Shown: positions 1 through 14,367 of the stretch, piece after piece
Layout: every line of letters starts with the position of its first letter
Numbering within the stretch: the stretch's first letter is position 1
Origin: Candidatus Caldilinea saccharophila
GTDB taxonomy: Bacteria > Chloroflexota > Anaerolineae > Caldilineales > Caldilineaceae
Length of the DNA: 64,000 nucleotides
NCBI GenBank assembly: GCA_016710365.1
Contig: JADJVW010000005.1
Coordinates: 1-64,000, forward strand
Reading direction: 5' to 3'
Translations under genes and position numbers: made by a program
Notes under the pieces: model-generated
Told to the model about the DNA's origin: nothing
What the model saw: the letters and a program-made list of their open reading frames with translations, nothing else
Database searches by the model: none

Positions 1-24
1 GATGCAGCAGAATAGGAGTTCCTA

Positions 25-696
25 ATGCAAGTTGCTGTGCTTCCACGCTCATCGATCGGCAAGAAGGCATTGATGGCCGTCACCGGGGCGGTGTGGATCG
101 GCTATCTTGTCCTGCATATGTGGGGCAACCTTCATATTTTCCAAGGGGCAGAATCGTTCAACCATTACGCGGAGTTTCTGCGCACGGTGGGTGAGCCGGT
201 CTTCTCGTATGCGCAGGTGCTGTGGCTCATCCGCATCGTGATCGTCGCCGCGTTGGCCGCGCATATCTGGTCCGCGTGGGAGCTGTACCTGCAGGCGCAG
301 CGCGCGCGTTCGACCAACTATGCGGTCAAGCGGGTTGTCCAGGCCAACTACGCCTCACGCTTTATGCGCATCGGCGGAGTGGTCATCATCCTCTTTGTCA
401 TCTTTCATCTGGCGCACTATACCTGGGGATGGGTGACTGAGTTTAACCGGGCCGACCCCTACCGCAACGTCGTGATCGGCTTTTCCAGCCCGGTGATCGT
501 CCTGTTTTATTTGCTGGCATTGGCGGCGCTAGGATTGCATCTTTTTCACGGCGTGTGGAGCATGTTCCAGACGCTGGGGCTGAACAGCCGGCGCTTTGAT
601 GGCTTCTTCCGCGGCCTGGCTGTCTTTGTAGCGCTGGTTATTCCCATTGGCTTTGCGACCGTGCCGCTGGCCGTTCTTTTCGGGATTTTGAGTTAG
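25..696 (+). CDS. sdhC: Succinate dehydrogenase cytochrome b subunit (type B, b558 family)
   Basis: The 223-aa product is an integral membrane protein with about five hydrophobic helices (near residues 15-35, 65-85, 110-135, 150-172 and 192-218). His residues sit where this family binds two b hemes, in VLHMWGNLHIF, FHLAHYTWG and GLHLFHGVW. A single five-helix subunit is the B. subtilis/Wolinella type of anchor. It docks SdhA/SdhB and passes electrons between succinate/fumarate and quinone. An AGGAG ribosome site lies 6 bases before the ATG. It is the first gene of an sdhCAB operon, 13 bases before sdhA. The family call is firm; the physiological direction (succinate oxidation or fumarate reduction) cannot be read from sequence. 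Confidence 0.93.
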   Translation: MQVAVLPRSSIGKKALMAVTGAVWIGYLVLHMWGNLHIFQGAESFNHYAEFLRTVGEPVFSYAQVLWLIRIVIVAALAAHIWSAWELYLQAQRARSTNYAVKRVVQANYASRFMRIGGVVIILFVIFHLAHYTWGWVTEFNRADPYRNVVIGFSSPVIVLFYLLALAALGLHLFHGVWSMFQTLGLNSRRFDGFFRGLAVFVALVIPIGFATVPLAVLFGILS

Positions 697-709
697 GAGT
701 GCTCAGACC

Positions 710-2672
<1,963 letters not shown>

Positions 2673-2687
2673 AAGAGGAAACCTACC

Positions 2688-3443
2688 ATGCGACTGAAAT
2701 TACGAATCTGGCGCCAGAAAAACGCCGGGGCCGAAGGCAAATTCGTCGACTACAACCTTGACGGCGTCAGCGAAGACAGCTCGTTTCTGGAGATGCTCGA
2801 CCTGCTCAACGGACAGTTGATCGACCGCAACGAGGAGCCGGTGCACTTCGACCACGACTGCCGCGAGGGGATTTGCGGCATGTGCGGCATGGTCATCAAT
2901 GGCATCGCACATGGGCCGAAAGCGGCCATCACCACGTGCCAGCTCCACATGCGCGAGTTCAAGGACGGCGACAGCATCACGATCGAACCCTGGCGCGCCA
3001 AGCCATTCCCTGTGATGAAAGATCTGATCGTCGACCGCACTGCGTTCGACCGCATCATCGAGTCCGGCGGCTACATCTCCGTCAACACGGGCCAGGCGCC
3101 CGATGCCAGCGTAATTGCCGTGCCCAAGTCGCAGGCCGACCGCGCGATGGATGCGGCCGCGTGCATCGGCTGTGGCGCGTGCGTCGCGGCCTGTCCCAAC
3201 GGCTCTGCGATGCTCTTCACCTCGGCCAAGCTGGCGCATCTCAATTCGCTGCCCCAAGGCCAGACCGAACGTTTTGACCGTGCCGTGCTGATGGTCAACC
3301 AGATGGACGCCGAAGGCTTTGGCGGTTGCACCAACATCGGTGAGTGCGAAGCGGTCTGCCCCAAGGAGATCAGCCTGGACTTCATCGCCATGATGAACCT
3401 GGAACTGTTACGCGGTAATTTGAAGGGCAAGGGCAAGCGGTAG
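2688..3443 (+). CDS. sdhB: Succinate dehydrogenase iron-sulfur subunit
   Basis: The 251-aa electron-transfer subunit joins the flavoprotein to the membrane cytochrome. It has an N-terminal plant-type [2Fe-2S] domain with DCREGICGMCG (near residues 60-72) and a C-terminal bacterial ferredoxin domain with CIGCGACVAACP and CTNIGECEAVCP, which supplies ligands for the [4Fe-4S] and [3Fe-4S] centres. The frame is intact. An AGAGGA site precedes the ATG. It is the last gene of sdhCAB and is followed by a strong hairpin. Confidence 0.95.
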   Translation: MRLKLRIWRQKNAGAEGKFVDYNLDGVSEDSSFLEMLDLLNGQLIDRNEEPVHFDHDCREGICGMCGMVINGIAHGPKAAITTCQLHMREFKDGDSITIEPWRAKPFPVMKDLIVDRTAFDRIIESGGYISVNTGQAPDASVIAVPKSQADRAMDAAACIGCGACVAACPNGSAMLFTSAKLAHLNSLPQGQTERFDRAVLMVNQMDAEGFGGCTNIGECEAVCPKEISLDFIAMMNLELLRGNLKGKGKR

Positions 3444-3480
3444 CCGTTGAGCCTGCGCTCTGGAAACAAAATACAGCAAC

Positions 3481-3524
3481 CAGCAACAAAGACAGCACGG
3501 ACGCCCGTGCTGTCTTTGTTGCTG
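3481..3524 (+). terminator. 20-bp perfect hairpin after sdhCAB
   Basis: Positions 3481-3500 and 3505-3524 are exact reverse complements around a 4-base loop (ACGC). It lies 37 bases after the sdhB stop and before ppk. There is no separate T-run, but the right arm is T-rich. A role in ending or stabilising the sdh transcript is inferred. Confidence 0.7.
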
Positions 3525-3541
3525 CTCAATTCTTTGATACG

Positions 3542-5764
<2,223 letters not shown>

Positions 5765-6020
5765 ACAAAGTCAGTACTTCATGAAACTCACACAAAGCCA
5801 CTAAGAGCACAAAGGACGCTATTCTTAACTTTGTGACTTTGTGTCTTCGTGTGAGACCAAATCGTGACCTACTGAAAGTGGTTGCGCGGGAAAAAGAGCA
5901 GGAATCGGCCACGGATTTGGCGGATGAGGCGGATAAATACGGATTTTTATCTGTGGATCATCCGTTTAATCCGTGACCGATTGAATTAAATTTCTTTTCA
6001 TGACTAAGGAGTCACCCCGT
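5765..6020. repeat. Intergenic region with two palindromic repeat elements
   Basis: No gene is seen. Positions 5786-5856 form a long imperfect inverted repeat built from CACAAAG / CTTTGTG words, with arms starting CTCACACAAAG and ending CTTCGTGTGAG. Positions 5903-5982 form a second palindrome built from CGGAT words, whose ends AATCGGCCACGGATT and AATCCGTGACCGATT are complementary apart from one mismatch. Related copies occur at 12497-12596 (first type) and at 11309-11393, 14311-14350 and 58009-58050 (second type). These are probably dispersed non-coding, REP- or MITE-like elements. Confidence 0.7.
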
Positions 6021-9000
6021 ATGAGCGTGATCAGCATTCGCGAGCGAGGGCTGTCGCAGCCAGCCTGTCGTCAGCATTGACGGGCAGGAGCACCGGATTG
6101 TCGTGCCCGACCCTTTCGCCAGCCGAAGAAAGACGGCTGGAGTGGTACTTCGAGGAGCATCTGCGCTATCCGTTCCTGGAGAGCGTGGCGGCCAATGAAG
6201 CCGCGGCCAGCGTGCGCGTCTATGGCGAGACGCTTTTTGCGGCGATCTTCACCGGCGCGGCCTATGGCCCCTACTATGCGGCGCGGCTGCGTGGCGTGGA
6301 GCACATCACTTTTGAGATTACCGGGTCACCGGCCTGGCACGCGCGCCACTGGGAGGCGCTGTGGGATCCGGCGCTGCCGGAGCCGCTCGCCGTGCAGGCG
6401 ACCTTTGTGCGCCGCAACCTCACGCCGCAGCCCGCGCCGGCGCTGCCCGACCCCGCGCCCACGCTCAGGCTGCTGCTGGTGACGGCGCGGCCGGGCGGTG
6501 CGCGCGACGTGGGCTACCGCACAATCTCGCGGCCGCTGCTGGAGATGGTGCGCGGCGCGGACCTGCCCGTCGAGATCGAACTGCTGCGCCCCGGAACCTA
6601 TCGCAGCCTGGAAGAACACCTGGAGCGCCGCGGTGCGGGCTACTATCACATCGTCCATTTCGACGTGCACGGCGCGTTGCTCTCCTACCAGCAGTTTGAG
6701 CAGGTGGAGCAACGCCGCACCCAGGAACATCTGACCTATCAGCCGGGCGTGGCCTTTCAGCCCGACCGCTATGGCCGGCCCCACCTGCCCGCCTATGCCG
6801 GCGTCAAGGCCTTTCTTTTTCTGGAAGACGAGCACGGCCCGCAGCCCGACCCCGTGGAGGCGAAGGAGCTGGCCGGCCTGCTTACGCGCCACCGCGCCGA
6901 TCGTGGTGCTCAACGCCTGCCAGAGCGGCAGCAGATGCCCGCCGGGCGCAAACCGGCGCGACGCGGGGGCGAATCCCGACAGCCAGCCACTCCCCGCGGT
7001 CGAAACCAGCCTGGGCAGCCAGTTGATGGCCGCGGGCTGCCAGACCGTGCTGGCGATGGGCTATTCGGTGACGGTGAGCGCGGCGGTGCTGCTGATGCGC
7101 GAGCTGTACCGCAATCTCTTTGGCCGTGAGGCGCTGAGCGTGGCCATCCGCCGCGGCCGCCGCGCGCTCTATCTCGACAAGCAGCGCCGCGCCTACTACA
7201 ACCAGCGCATCGAGCTGGAGGATTGGCTGCTGCCCGTGGTCTACGAGGACCGCGACCGGCCGCTGCCGCTGCGTGACTTCAACGCTGCAGAGAGCAGCGC
7301 CTTCTACAACCGCCGCGCGGCAGGCTACAAGCCCCCGCCCCTTGCCTATGAATTTGTCGGCCGCGACCTGGACGTGCTCCAGATCGAGAAGGCGCTGCTC
7401 ATGCGCCGCAACCTGCTGCTGGTGCGCGGCATGGGCGGCGCGGGCAAGACGACGCTGCTCCACCATCTGGCCTGGTGGTGGTGGGAGACCGGGCTGGTCG
7501 AGCAGGTCTTCTACTTTGGCTACGACACGCGCGCGTGGACGCGGCAGCAGCTTCTCGACGCCATTGCCCGCCAGGTGCTCGGCGAGGGCGACTATCGCGG
7601 CCACTTCCAGCCGCTGGGGCTGGACGCGCAGCAGGCCTACCTGGCGCAGCGGCTGCGCGCCCGCCGCCATCTGCTCATCCTCGACAACCTGGAGTCCATC
7701 ACCGGCGCGGATCTGGCGATCCAGCACACGCTGCCCGCCGCGGAGCAGGACGCGCTGGCCGCGTTCCTGGCCGAGCTGGCGGGCGGGCGTACGCTGGTGC
7801 TGCTTGGCTCACGCGGCGCGGAGACATGGCTGGCGCCGCACACCTTCGCTGAGAACGTGTACACGCTGGGCGGGCTGGACGCCGAGGCCGCGTCCAGCCT
7901 GGCGGACCTGATCCTGCGCCGCCACCACGCCGAAGCGCACCGCAAAGACCCCGACCTGGCGCGGCTGATCAAATTACTGGATGGCTACCCGCTGGCGCTG
8001 GAGGTGGTGCTGGCCAACCTGGCGCACGAGACGCCCGCGCAGGTGCTGGCCGCACTGCTCGCAGGCGACGTGGCGCTGGACGCGGCCGCGTCCAGCGGCG
8101 ACAAAACGCAGAGCATCCTGCGCTGCATCGACTATGCCTTTGGCAACCTGGACGCGGGCAACCAGGCGCTGCTGCGCTGTCTGGCGCCCTTCACCGGCGT
8201 GGTCAACCTGAACTGGCTGGAGCAATACACGGTGCAGCTCAGGGCGCAGCCCGCGCTGGCAAACCTGCCCTACGATCGCTGGCCGGAGGTCTTGCAGCAG
8301 GCGGCGGACTGGGGGCTGCTGGGCGGGCATGAGGTGCAGGGGTACGTGCGCTTGCAGCCGACGCTGGCATACTTTTTGCGGGCTGGAACAACAGCGAGTG
8401 ACGAGCAGAAAGAAGCTCGTAATGAAGCCTTTCGCCTTCATTACGAGCAAGTGGGATCGCGCTTGAGCGCCTGATGCAGTCCCGAAAGGCTGAAGAGAAA
8501 CAACGGTCAGGCGCTGGCCCATCTTGAGTACGAGAACCTGTATTGCGCAATGGAGATGGGGTTAACGCGCAAAACTGATTTCTATTATCAGTTTTCGGCT
8601 CTCTTTGAGTTTCTGCTGGCACGGCAGGACGGTTCAAGGCGACTGGCACTGTGTAGAACCGTTGCATCTTTCCGTGAGACGTACGATTCCCAACAGCTTC
8701 AGGGTGAAATCGGAGCGGACTTTTACAAGGCGCTTGCTCGTCTCGGGGTGACGCTCTTGGATATGAAGCGATATTCCGAGTCCGAAAGAACACATCTCGA
8801 CATCGTTGACTTGCTTTCAGGACTTGAATCACTTGCACCGGAACTCAGGGGACAGTGGACTGCGATAAATTACCACCAGTTGGGGATTGTGGCGCAGGCG
8901 CAGCGGCAGTGGGCGCAGGCCGAGCAGTACTACCGCCAGGCCCTGGACCTCAAGATCGAGTTCAACGACCGCTACAGCCAGGCCGGAACCTACCACCAGT

Positions 9001-9956
9001 TGGGGATGGTGGCGCAGGAGCAGCGGCGCAGTGGGCGCAGGCCGAGCAGTACTACCGCCAGGCCCTGGACCTCTTCATCGAGTTCAACGACCGCTACCGC
9101 CAGGCCGGAACCTACCACCAGTTGGGGATGGTGGCGCAGGAGCAGCGGCAGTGGGCGCAGGCCGAGCAGTACTCCCGCCAGGCCCTGGACCTCTTCATCG
9201 AGTTCAACGACCGCTACAGCCAGGCCTCCACCTACCACCAGTTGGGGATGGTGGCGCAGGAGCAGCGGCAGTGGGCGCAGGCCGAGCAGTCCTACCGCCA
9301 GGCCTGGCCCTCTACATCGAGTTCAACGACCGCTACAGCCAGGCCGGCACCTACCACCAGTTGGGGATGGTGGCGCAGGCACAGCGGCAGTGGGCGCAGG
9401 CCGAGCAGTACTCCCGCCAGCCCTGGACCTCTTCATCGAGTTCAACGACCGCTACAGCCAGGCCTCCACCTACCACCAGTTGGGGAGGGTGGCGCAGGAG
9501 CAGCGGCAGTGGGCGCAGGCCGAGCAGTCCTACCGCCAGGCCCTGGACCTCAAGATCGAGTTCAACGACCGCTACCGCCAGGCCGGAACCTACCACCAGT
9601 TGGGGAGGGTGGCGCAGGAGCAGCGGCAGTGGGCGCAGGCCGAGCAGTACTACCGCCAGGCCCTGGACCTCTTCATCGAGTTCAACGACCGCTACAGCCA
9701 GGCCTCCACCTACCACCAGTTGGGGAGGGTGGCGCAGGCGCAGCGGCAGTGGGCGCAGGCGCTACAATATCTGCTCAAGGACCTGGAGATTTCGACCGAG
9801 TTCAAGGACGATTACGGCGTCGGCATCACACTGCGCAGCCTGGCCCGCCTGCACCGCGAGAGCGGCGACGCGTCCGTGCTGGCCGCCACCGCGCAGGTCT
9901 TGGGGGTGTCGGCGGCGGAGGTGGCCGCGCTCTTTGCGCAGGTGTTGGGGGAATAA
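6021..9956 (+). CDS. CHAT protease - NB-ARC-like NTPase - TPR protein, several frameshifts
   Basis: One long gene is read across several frames. The start at ATG 6021 follows AAGGA and gives MSVISIRERG. Protein-like sequence then continues as QPVVSIDGQEHRIVV in another frame, so indels lie near 6055 and 6120. A CHAT (caspase-like) domain spans about 6460-7110, with the His in HIVHFDVHG (6650) and the Cys in VVLNACQSG (about 6903). A frame change lies just before that Cys segment. A STAND-type ATPase follows, with P-loop GMGGAGKTT (7429) and Walker B LLILDNLE. Two compensating shifts sit near 8455-8500. A TPR array of 40-residue repeats runs 8871-9757 and a short helical tail ends at 9956. In this class, TPRs usually sense a ligand, the NTPase oligomerises and CHAT cleaves a target. 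A defence or cell-death role is inference. Confidence 0.75.
8871..9757 (+). repeat. 120-bp tandem repeat encoding 40-aa TPR units
   Basis: The word TACCACCAGTTGGGGA recurs at 8871, 8991, 9113, 9233, 9352, 9471, 9591 and 9711. Each unit encodes a TPR-like helix pair (YHQLGMVAQEQRQWAQAEQY...). Spacing is 120 bases except one unit of 122 and two of 119, so the +2, -1 and -1 changes cancel. Units are nearly identical in DNA, which implies recent expansion or gene conversion. Confidence 0.92.
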
Positions 9957-10612
9957 GGGTACTACAGCGGATTCGTGGAAACAACGGATTAGCTGTCGCG
10001 TAGAGATGCGTTCGTGTGTTTGGCAACCGCCACACAATGGTTACAGGCATAAAACACTACAGCGGATTCGTGGAAACAACGGATTTGGTTGTCGTGCGGC
10101 AGGCTTAGCGCGTCTTACCGTGTATCGCAGGGTTAAAACCCGTTAGCATGACCGTGCCAGCCAAAAACGGCTGAAGTTGGTGCGACGCCAGTGCGTTTCA
10201 ACGCACTTTTCCGATCAGACGCCGGTTTCAACCGGTGGCGACGTTGCCATACCCATGCTGTAAGCGCGTTGCCACACCCATATTGTAAGCGCGTCGCCGC
10301 CAAATCCGCTGTTTCCACGCATCCGTTGTTGTGTTCGCTCTCCCCGGCACGTTGCCTGCGAGAGCACGAGTTGCCTGCATCTGAATACCACGGCAGCGCC
10401 ATCCCAGGCGGTTGAAACCGTACAGAACCGGCTACCGCCAGTGCGTTTCAACGCACTTTTCCGATCAGACGCCGGTTTCAACCGGTGGCGGCGTTGCCAC
10501 ACCCATGCTGTAAGCGCGTTGCCACACCCATGTTGTAAGCGAGCCGCCGCCAAATCCGCTGTTTCCTCGCATCCGTTGTTGTGAACCCGTTGTCGTCTTT
10601 GCCCCCGCGCGC
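9957..10612. repeat. Non-coding repeat block between CHAT-TPR and DUF1697 genes
   Basis: No convincing gene. A 30-base word starting ACTACAGCGG occurs at 9961-9990 and 10056-10085. A 143-bp direct repeat occurs at 10191-10333 and 10441-10583 with only a few differences. Each copy contains two hairpins with a TC loop (GTGCGTTTCAACGCAC and CCGGTTTCAACCGG), a doubled 25-base word (CGTTGCCACACCCATGCTG...), and an end that is an imperfect reverse complement of the 30-base word. A further CGGTTGAAACCG hairpin lies near 10409. Open frames across it come only from repeat composition. Confidence 0.8.
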
Positions 10613-11153
10613 TCAGCCCGCGGCCTTGCCTGCCAGCGCCCAGATCTTCTCGACGGTGCGCCAGTTGCGGTCGGTCATCGGGACGCCGAGCGCCTTCTCC
10701 CGCGCCCGCCGCCAGCTTGAGGCCACCCCTCGGCGCGTGCAGGTAAAAGACGCGGTCGAGAAGCTGAAAGCGCTCGCTCGCCTGGCGCAGGCGCGCCAGC
10801 TTTGCCAGATCGGGCTGGGGCGGCGGCGCGTCCAGGAAGCCCAGATGCAGCGTGGCCGGCGCGGCCGCCGCGTCGGGAAAGGGATTGCGCGCCATCGCCT
10901 GCGCGAACGCGGCCCGCTCCAGCACCAGCACATGCGGCGCAAAGCCGTGGCCCTGCTCAATCGCCGCGGTGATGCGCTGGCCCAGCGCGGCGGCATCCGT
11001 CATTGCGTGCTGCAACACGACGTTGCCGCTTTGGATGTAGGTGCTGACCTGCTGCGCGCCCAGCGTTTCCAGCAGGGCGGTCAGCGCCTTCATCGGCAGG
11101 ACATGCTTGCCGCCAACGTTGATGCCGCGCAGCAGAACGATATAGGTATTCAT
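10613..11153 (-). CDS. DUF1697 family protein, frameshift near the C-terminus
   Basis: The start at 11153 gives MNTYIVLLRGINVGGKHVLP, the typical opening of DUF1697 proteins, followed by YIQSGNVVL near residue 40. The matching C-terminus (EKALGVPMTDRNWRTVEK) is in another frame and ends at 10613. A single indel near 10700 in a GCGGCGGGCGCGGG run therefore splits it. Restored length is about 180 aa, as usual. The biochemical function of the family is not established. The long in-frame extension upstream of 11153 has no protein-like character and overlaps a CGGAT repeat. Confidence 0.85.
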
Positions 11154-11308
11154 GGGTGACTTTGCCTCCTGAATTTTGCCACTGCGTACTTCACGTTTTG
11201 CCAGTGCGTACTTGATCATTTGCCAGTGGCAAAAATATTTTTCCCACCGGCAAAATTGGCGGGCCTGTTTGCGTGGAAGGCAACACTGCTCGGCGTAACT
11301 TCCATAGG

Positions 11309-11393
11309 CCACGGATGAGACGGATTTGACGGAAAAAAACCGGATGATGCTCGGAGTAAATCCGTGAGAATCCGCCTCATCCGTTCCATCCGT
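11309..11393. repeat. CGGAT-type palindromic intergenic repeat
   Basis: Repeated CGGAT / ATCCG words (ACGGATGAGACGGATTTGAC on the left, CCTCATCCGTTCCATCCG on the right) form an imperfect inverted repeat upstream of the DUF1697 gene. It is related to the elements at 5903, 14311 and 58009. Confidence 0.7.
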
Positions 11394-11457
11394 AGTCGCT
11401 TTTCTCTGCTTTTCTCTGCGACTCTGCGTCAAAGCTCTTTTCAGACGCCTGGCGCGA

Positions 11458-12462
11458 TTATAGGGCAATCACCCGGTTTTCCGTGTAGGATTGGCGTGCG
11501 GCCAGGGCCAGCGCGGTCGCGGCGCGGGCATCCTCCCCGGTGGCGGGGACGGGCGTGTCATTGCGCACCGCGTCGACAAAGGCCTGCATCTCCACGACGT
11601 AGCTCTCGGTGTAGCGCTCCATGAAGAAGTTGAGCGGGAGGTCGCGGCGCACCGCGTCGCGGGTGCTGACCGTGGCGGTGTTGGCGTGCAGATTCTCCGT
11701 GCGGATGCCGCCGGCGCTGCCCAGCAGATCGATGCGCTGGTCGTAGCCGTAGACCGCACGCCGGCTGTTATCGATCACGCCCAGCGCGCCGCCGGCGAAT
11801 TTGAGCGTGACCAGCGCGGTGTCGACATCACCCTGCGCGCCGATGGCCGGGTCCACCAGCACGCCGGCCGCGGCGTAAAGCTCGGTCACCTCGTCGCCAA
11901 GCAGGAAGCGCGCCATGTCGAAGTCGTGGATCGTCATGTCGAGAAACATGCCGCCCGACACCTTCACATAGGCGGGCGGCGGCGGCGCGGGGTCGCGGCT
12001 GATGATGTGCAGCAGGTGCGGCGCGCCGATCTCGCCGCTGAGGACGGCCTGTCGCACGCGGGCAAAGGTGGGGTCAAAGCGGCGGTTGAAGCCCATCTGC
12101 AGCTTGACTCCCGCCTGTTTCACCGCGGCCAGCACCTCGTCGATCACCGCCAGGTCGAAGTCGAGCGGCTTCTCGCAGAAGATGTGCTTGCCCGCGGCCG
12201 CCGCTTCCATCGTAATGGCGGCGTGCGTGTGCGTGGCCGAGCAGATCACGACCGCATCGACCGCCGGGCTGTGCAGCACCGTCTGATACTCCGCCACGGC
12301 AAACTTGACGCCGAAGTCGTCGGCCGCCGCGCGTGCAGCCTCCTCGATGGGGTCGGCCACCAGGATGATGCGCGCGTCCGGAATCCGTCGCTGCAGGTTG
12401 GCGGCATGCACGCGGCCAATGCGCCCCGCGCCGATCAACCCGATGTTCAGTGGTGTTGGCAT
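11458..12462 (-). CDS. iolG: Gfo/Idh/MocA oxidoreductase, inositol 2-dehydrogenase-like
   Basis: The 334-aa NAD(P)-dependent sugar/polyol dehydrogenase has an N-terminal Rossmann fold with GLIGAGRIGRVHA (residues 8-20), the family EKP motif in CEKPLDFDL (near 97) and the catalytic-region DMTIHDFDMARFLLGD (near 180). Length and overall sequence resemble inositol 2-dehydrogenases, which oxidise myo-inositol to scyllo-inosose, but substrate cannot be fixed from sequence. It lies downstream of an SDR and an alpha/beta hydrolase on the same strand, a grouping that suggests catabolism of a sugar or polyol. No other iol genes are seen in the window, so the symbol is tentative. Confidence 0.82.
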   Translation of the reverse strand: MPTPLNIGLIGAGRIGRVHAANLQRRIPDARIILVADPIEEAARAAADDFGVKFAVAEYQTVLHSPAVDAVVICSATHTHAAITMEAAAAGKHIFCEKPLDFDLAVIDEVLAAVKQAGVKLQMGFNRRFDPTFARVRQAVLSGEIGAPHLLHIISRDPAPPPPAYVKVSGGMFLDMTIHDFDMARFLLGDEVTELYAAAGVLVDPAIGAQGDVDTALVTLKFAGGALGVIDNSRRAVYGYDQRIDLLGSAGGIRTENLHANTATVSTRDAVRRDLPLNFFMERYTESYVVEMQAFVDAVRNDTPVPATGEDARAATALALAARQSYTENRVIAL

Positions 12463-12496
12463 AGCATCTATTCCTTGTAGGTTGTATAAAAGATAA

Positions 12497-12596
12497 CCAC
12501 GAAGACGCCAAGTTCACAAAGCGGCGCAAAGAACTGCATAAAACAATTTCAGTCGCGGCCTCTTCGTGCCCCTTGGTGTTCTTTGTGACTTCGTGG
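12497..12596. repeat. 100-bp CACAAAG-type inverted repeat
   Basis: The left end CCACGAAG and right end CTTCGTGG are exact complements, and inner words TTCACAAAG and CTTTGTGA also pair. This matches the element at 5786-5856. It lies between the SDR and iolG-like genes. Confidence 0.75.
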
Positions 12597-12616
12597 TGGG
12601 CTTTTTGAACAGTCTC

Positions 12617-13396
<780 letters not shown>

Positions 13397-13411
13397 AGCA
13401 ATAGCCTCTGT

Positions 13412-14308
13412 TTACTCTTCTTCCAGGTGGTTAGTGGGGAAATGGTCGAGCGCGGCGCGACGCACTGCGTCGTAGCCGCCGTGATCTTGGACGAGGAAAT
13501 CGATCCAGCGCGCGGCCAGCGCGTCCGGCGCCTCGATCATCGGGCTGTGGCCGACGCCGCGCAACACTTCGAGGTTGTCGGCGCCGGGGATGGCGAGCAG
13601 GGTGCGCGTGGTGGCCGCGCGGTCGACGATCTCATCGCGGTCGCCCCAGACGAGCAGGGTGGGGAGCGTCAGCCGCCGCGCGTCGCCGAAACGATTCCAC
13701 TGCGCCAGCGCGCGGGCGATCGCGGTGAACGCGGCCGGCGCCATCTGGCTGGCGTCGTCAACCAGCATCTCAAAAAAATGCAAGAGCGCCGGGTGTGCGT
13801 CGTCGATAGGCGTGGCCGGCATCAGCGCACGCAGCGCGTTGCGCAACAACGCTCGGTCGTCTTTCATCTGTTCGAGCACAAGATAGGCGTCGATGGGCGT
13901 GAAGACCCCTTCGACCGGCACGGTGGCGACCAGGGTCAAGGCGTCGAGGCGGTGCGGATAATTGAGCGCATATTCGATGGCGATGGCGCCGCTGCTGGAA
14001 TGCGCCATGAGGTGGCAGCTTTCCCAGTTGAGCGCGTCGAGCAGGGCGGCCAGATCCTCCGCCTGCTCCTCGATGGCGTAGCCGTGCTCCGGCTTGTCGC
14101 TCTGCCCGCAGCCGCGCAGGTCAGGCGCCACTGCATAGATCTCGGCGGGCAGCGCGGCGAAGAAGGGCGTCCACCAGCGGCTGGTTGCGTAACTGCCGTG
14201 CAACACAAGCAGCGGGATGCCATCGTCCGCGCCGCGGCTGCGACAAAAGAAGCGCAGCCGCGGGGTCTGCACAAAGAACTCAGCCGTGGGGTGATCGCTG
14301 TACATCAT
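13412..14308 (-). CDS. Alpha/beta hydrolase
   Basis: The 298-aa hydrolase has the oxyanion segment VLHGSYATSRWW (near residue 34), nucleophile elbow MAHSSSGAIA (Ser near 104, with Ala in place of the usual first Gly), acid in LVWGDRDEIVD and His in GVGHSPMIEAP. No signal peptide is visible, so it is probably cytoplasmic. Relatives include esterases, lactonases and haloperoxidase-like enzymes, and the substrate is not predictable. It is the first gene of the three-gene minus-strand set. Confidence 0.9.
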   Translation of the reverse strand: MMYSDHPTAEFFVQTPRLRFFCRSRGADDGIPLLVLHGSYATSRWWTPFFAALPAEIYAVAPDLRGCGQSDKPEHGYAIEEQAEDLAALLDALNWESCHLMAHSSSGAIAIEYALNYPHRLDALTLVATVPVEGVFTPIDAYLVLEQMKDDRALLRNALRALMPATPIDDAHPALLHFFEMLVDDASQMAPAAFTAIARALAQWNRFGDARRLTLPTLLVWGDRDEIVDRAATTRTLLAIPGADNLEVLRGVGHSPMIEAPDALAARWIDFLVQDHGGYDAVRRAALDHFPTNHLEEE

Positions 14309-14310
14309 AA

Positions 14311-14350
14311 GGATTCATCCGCAAGTATCCGTCTAATCCGCCAAATCCGC
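14311..14350. repeat. CGGAT-type repeat (partial)
   Basis: ATCCG words repeated at short spacing (GGATTCATCCGCAAGTATCC then GTCTAATCCGCCAAATCCGC) match half of the palindromic family at 5903 and 58009. It lies just upstream of the hydrolase start. Confidence 0.6.
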
Positions 14351-14367
14351 GATCTATCGTTTTCATT

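Noticed and set aside
8871..9757. Possible CRISPR array
   Set aside because: The unit is 120 bases, is repeated end to end with no unique spacers, and encodes a TPR.
9961..10085. 30-base direct repeats as recombinase attachment sites
   Set aside because: They lie almost 10 kb from the recombinase with no mobile genes between, and related inverted copies show that they belong to a larger repeat family.
11154..11468. N-terminal extension of the DUF1697 frame
   Set aside because: The added sequence lies over a CGGAT repeat and non-coding DNA, while the ATG at 11153 gives the canonical family N-terminus.
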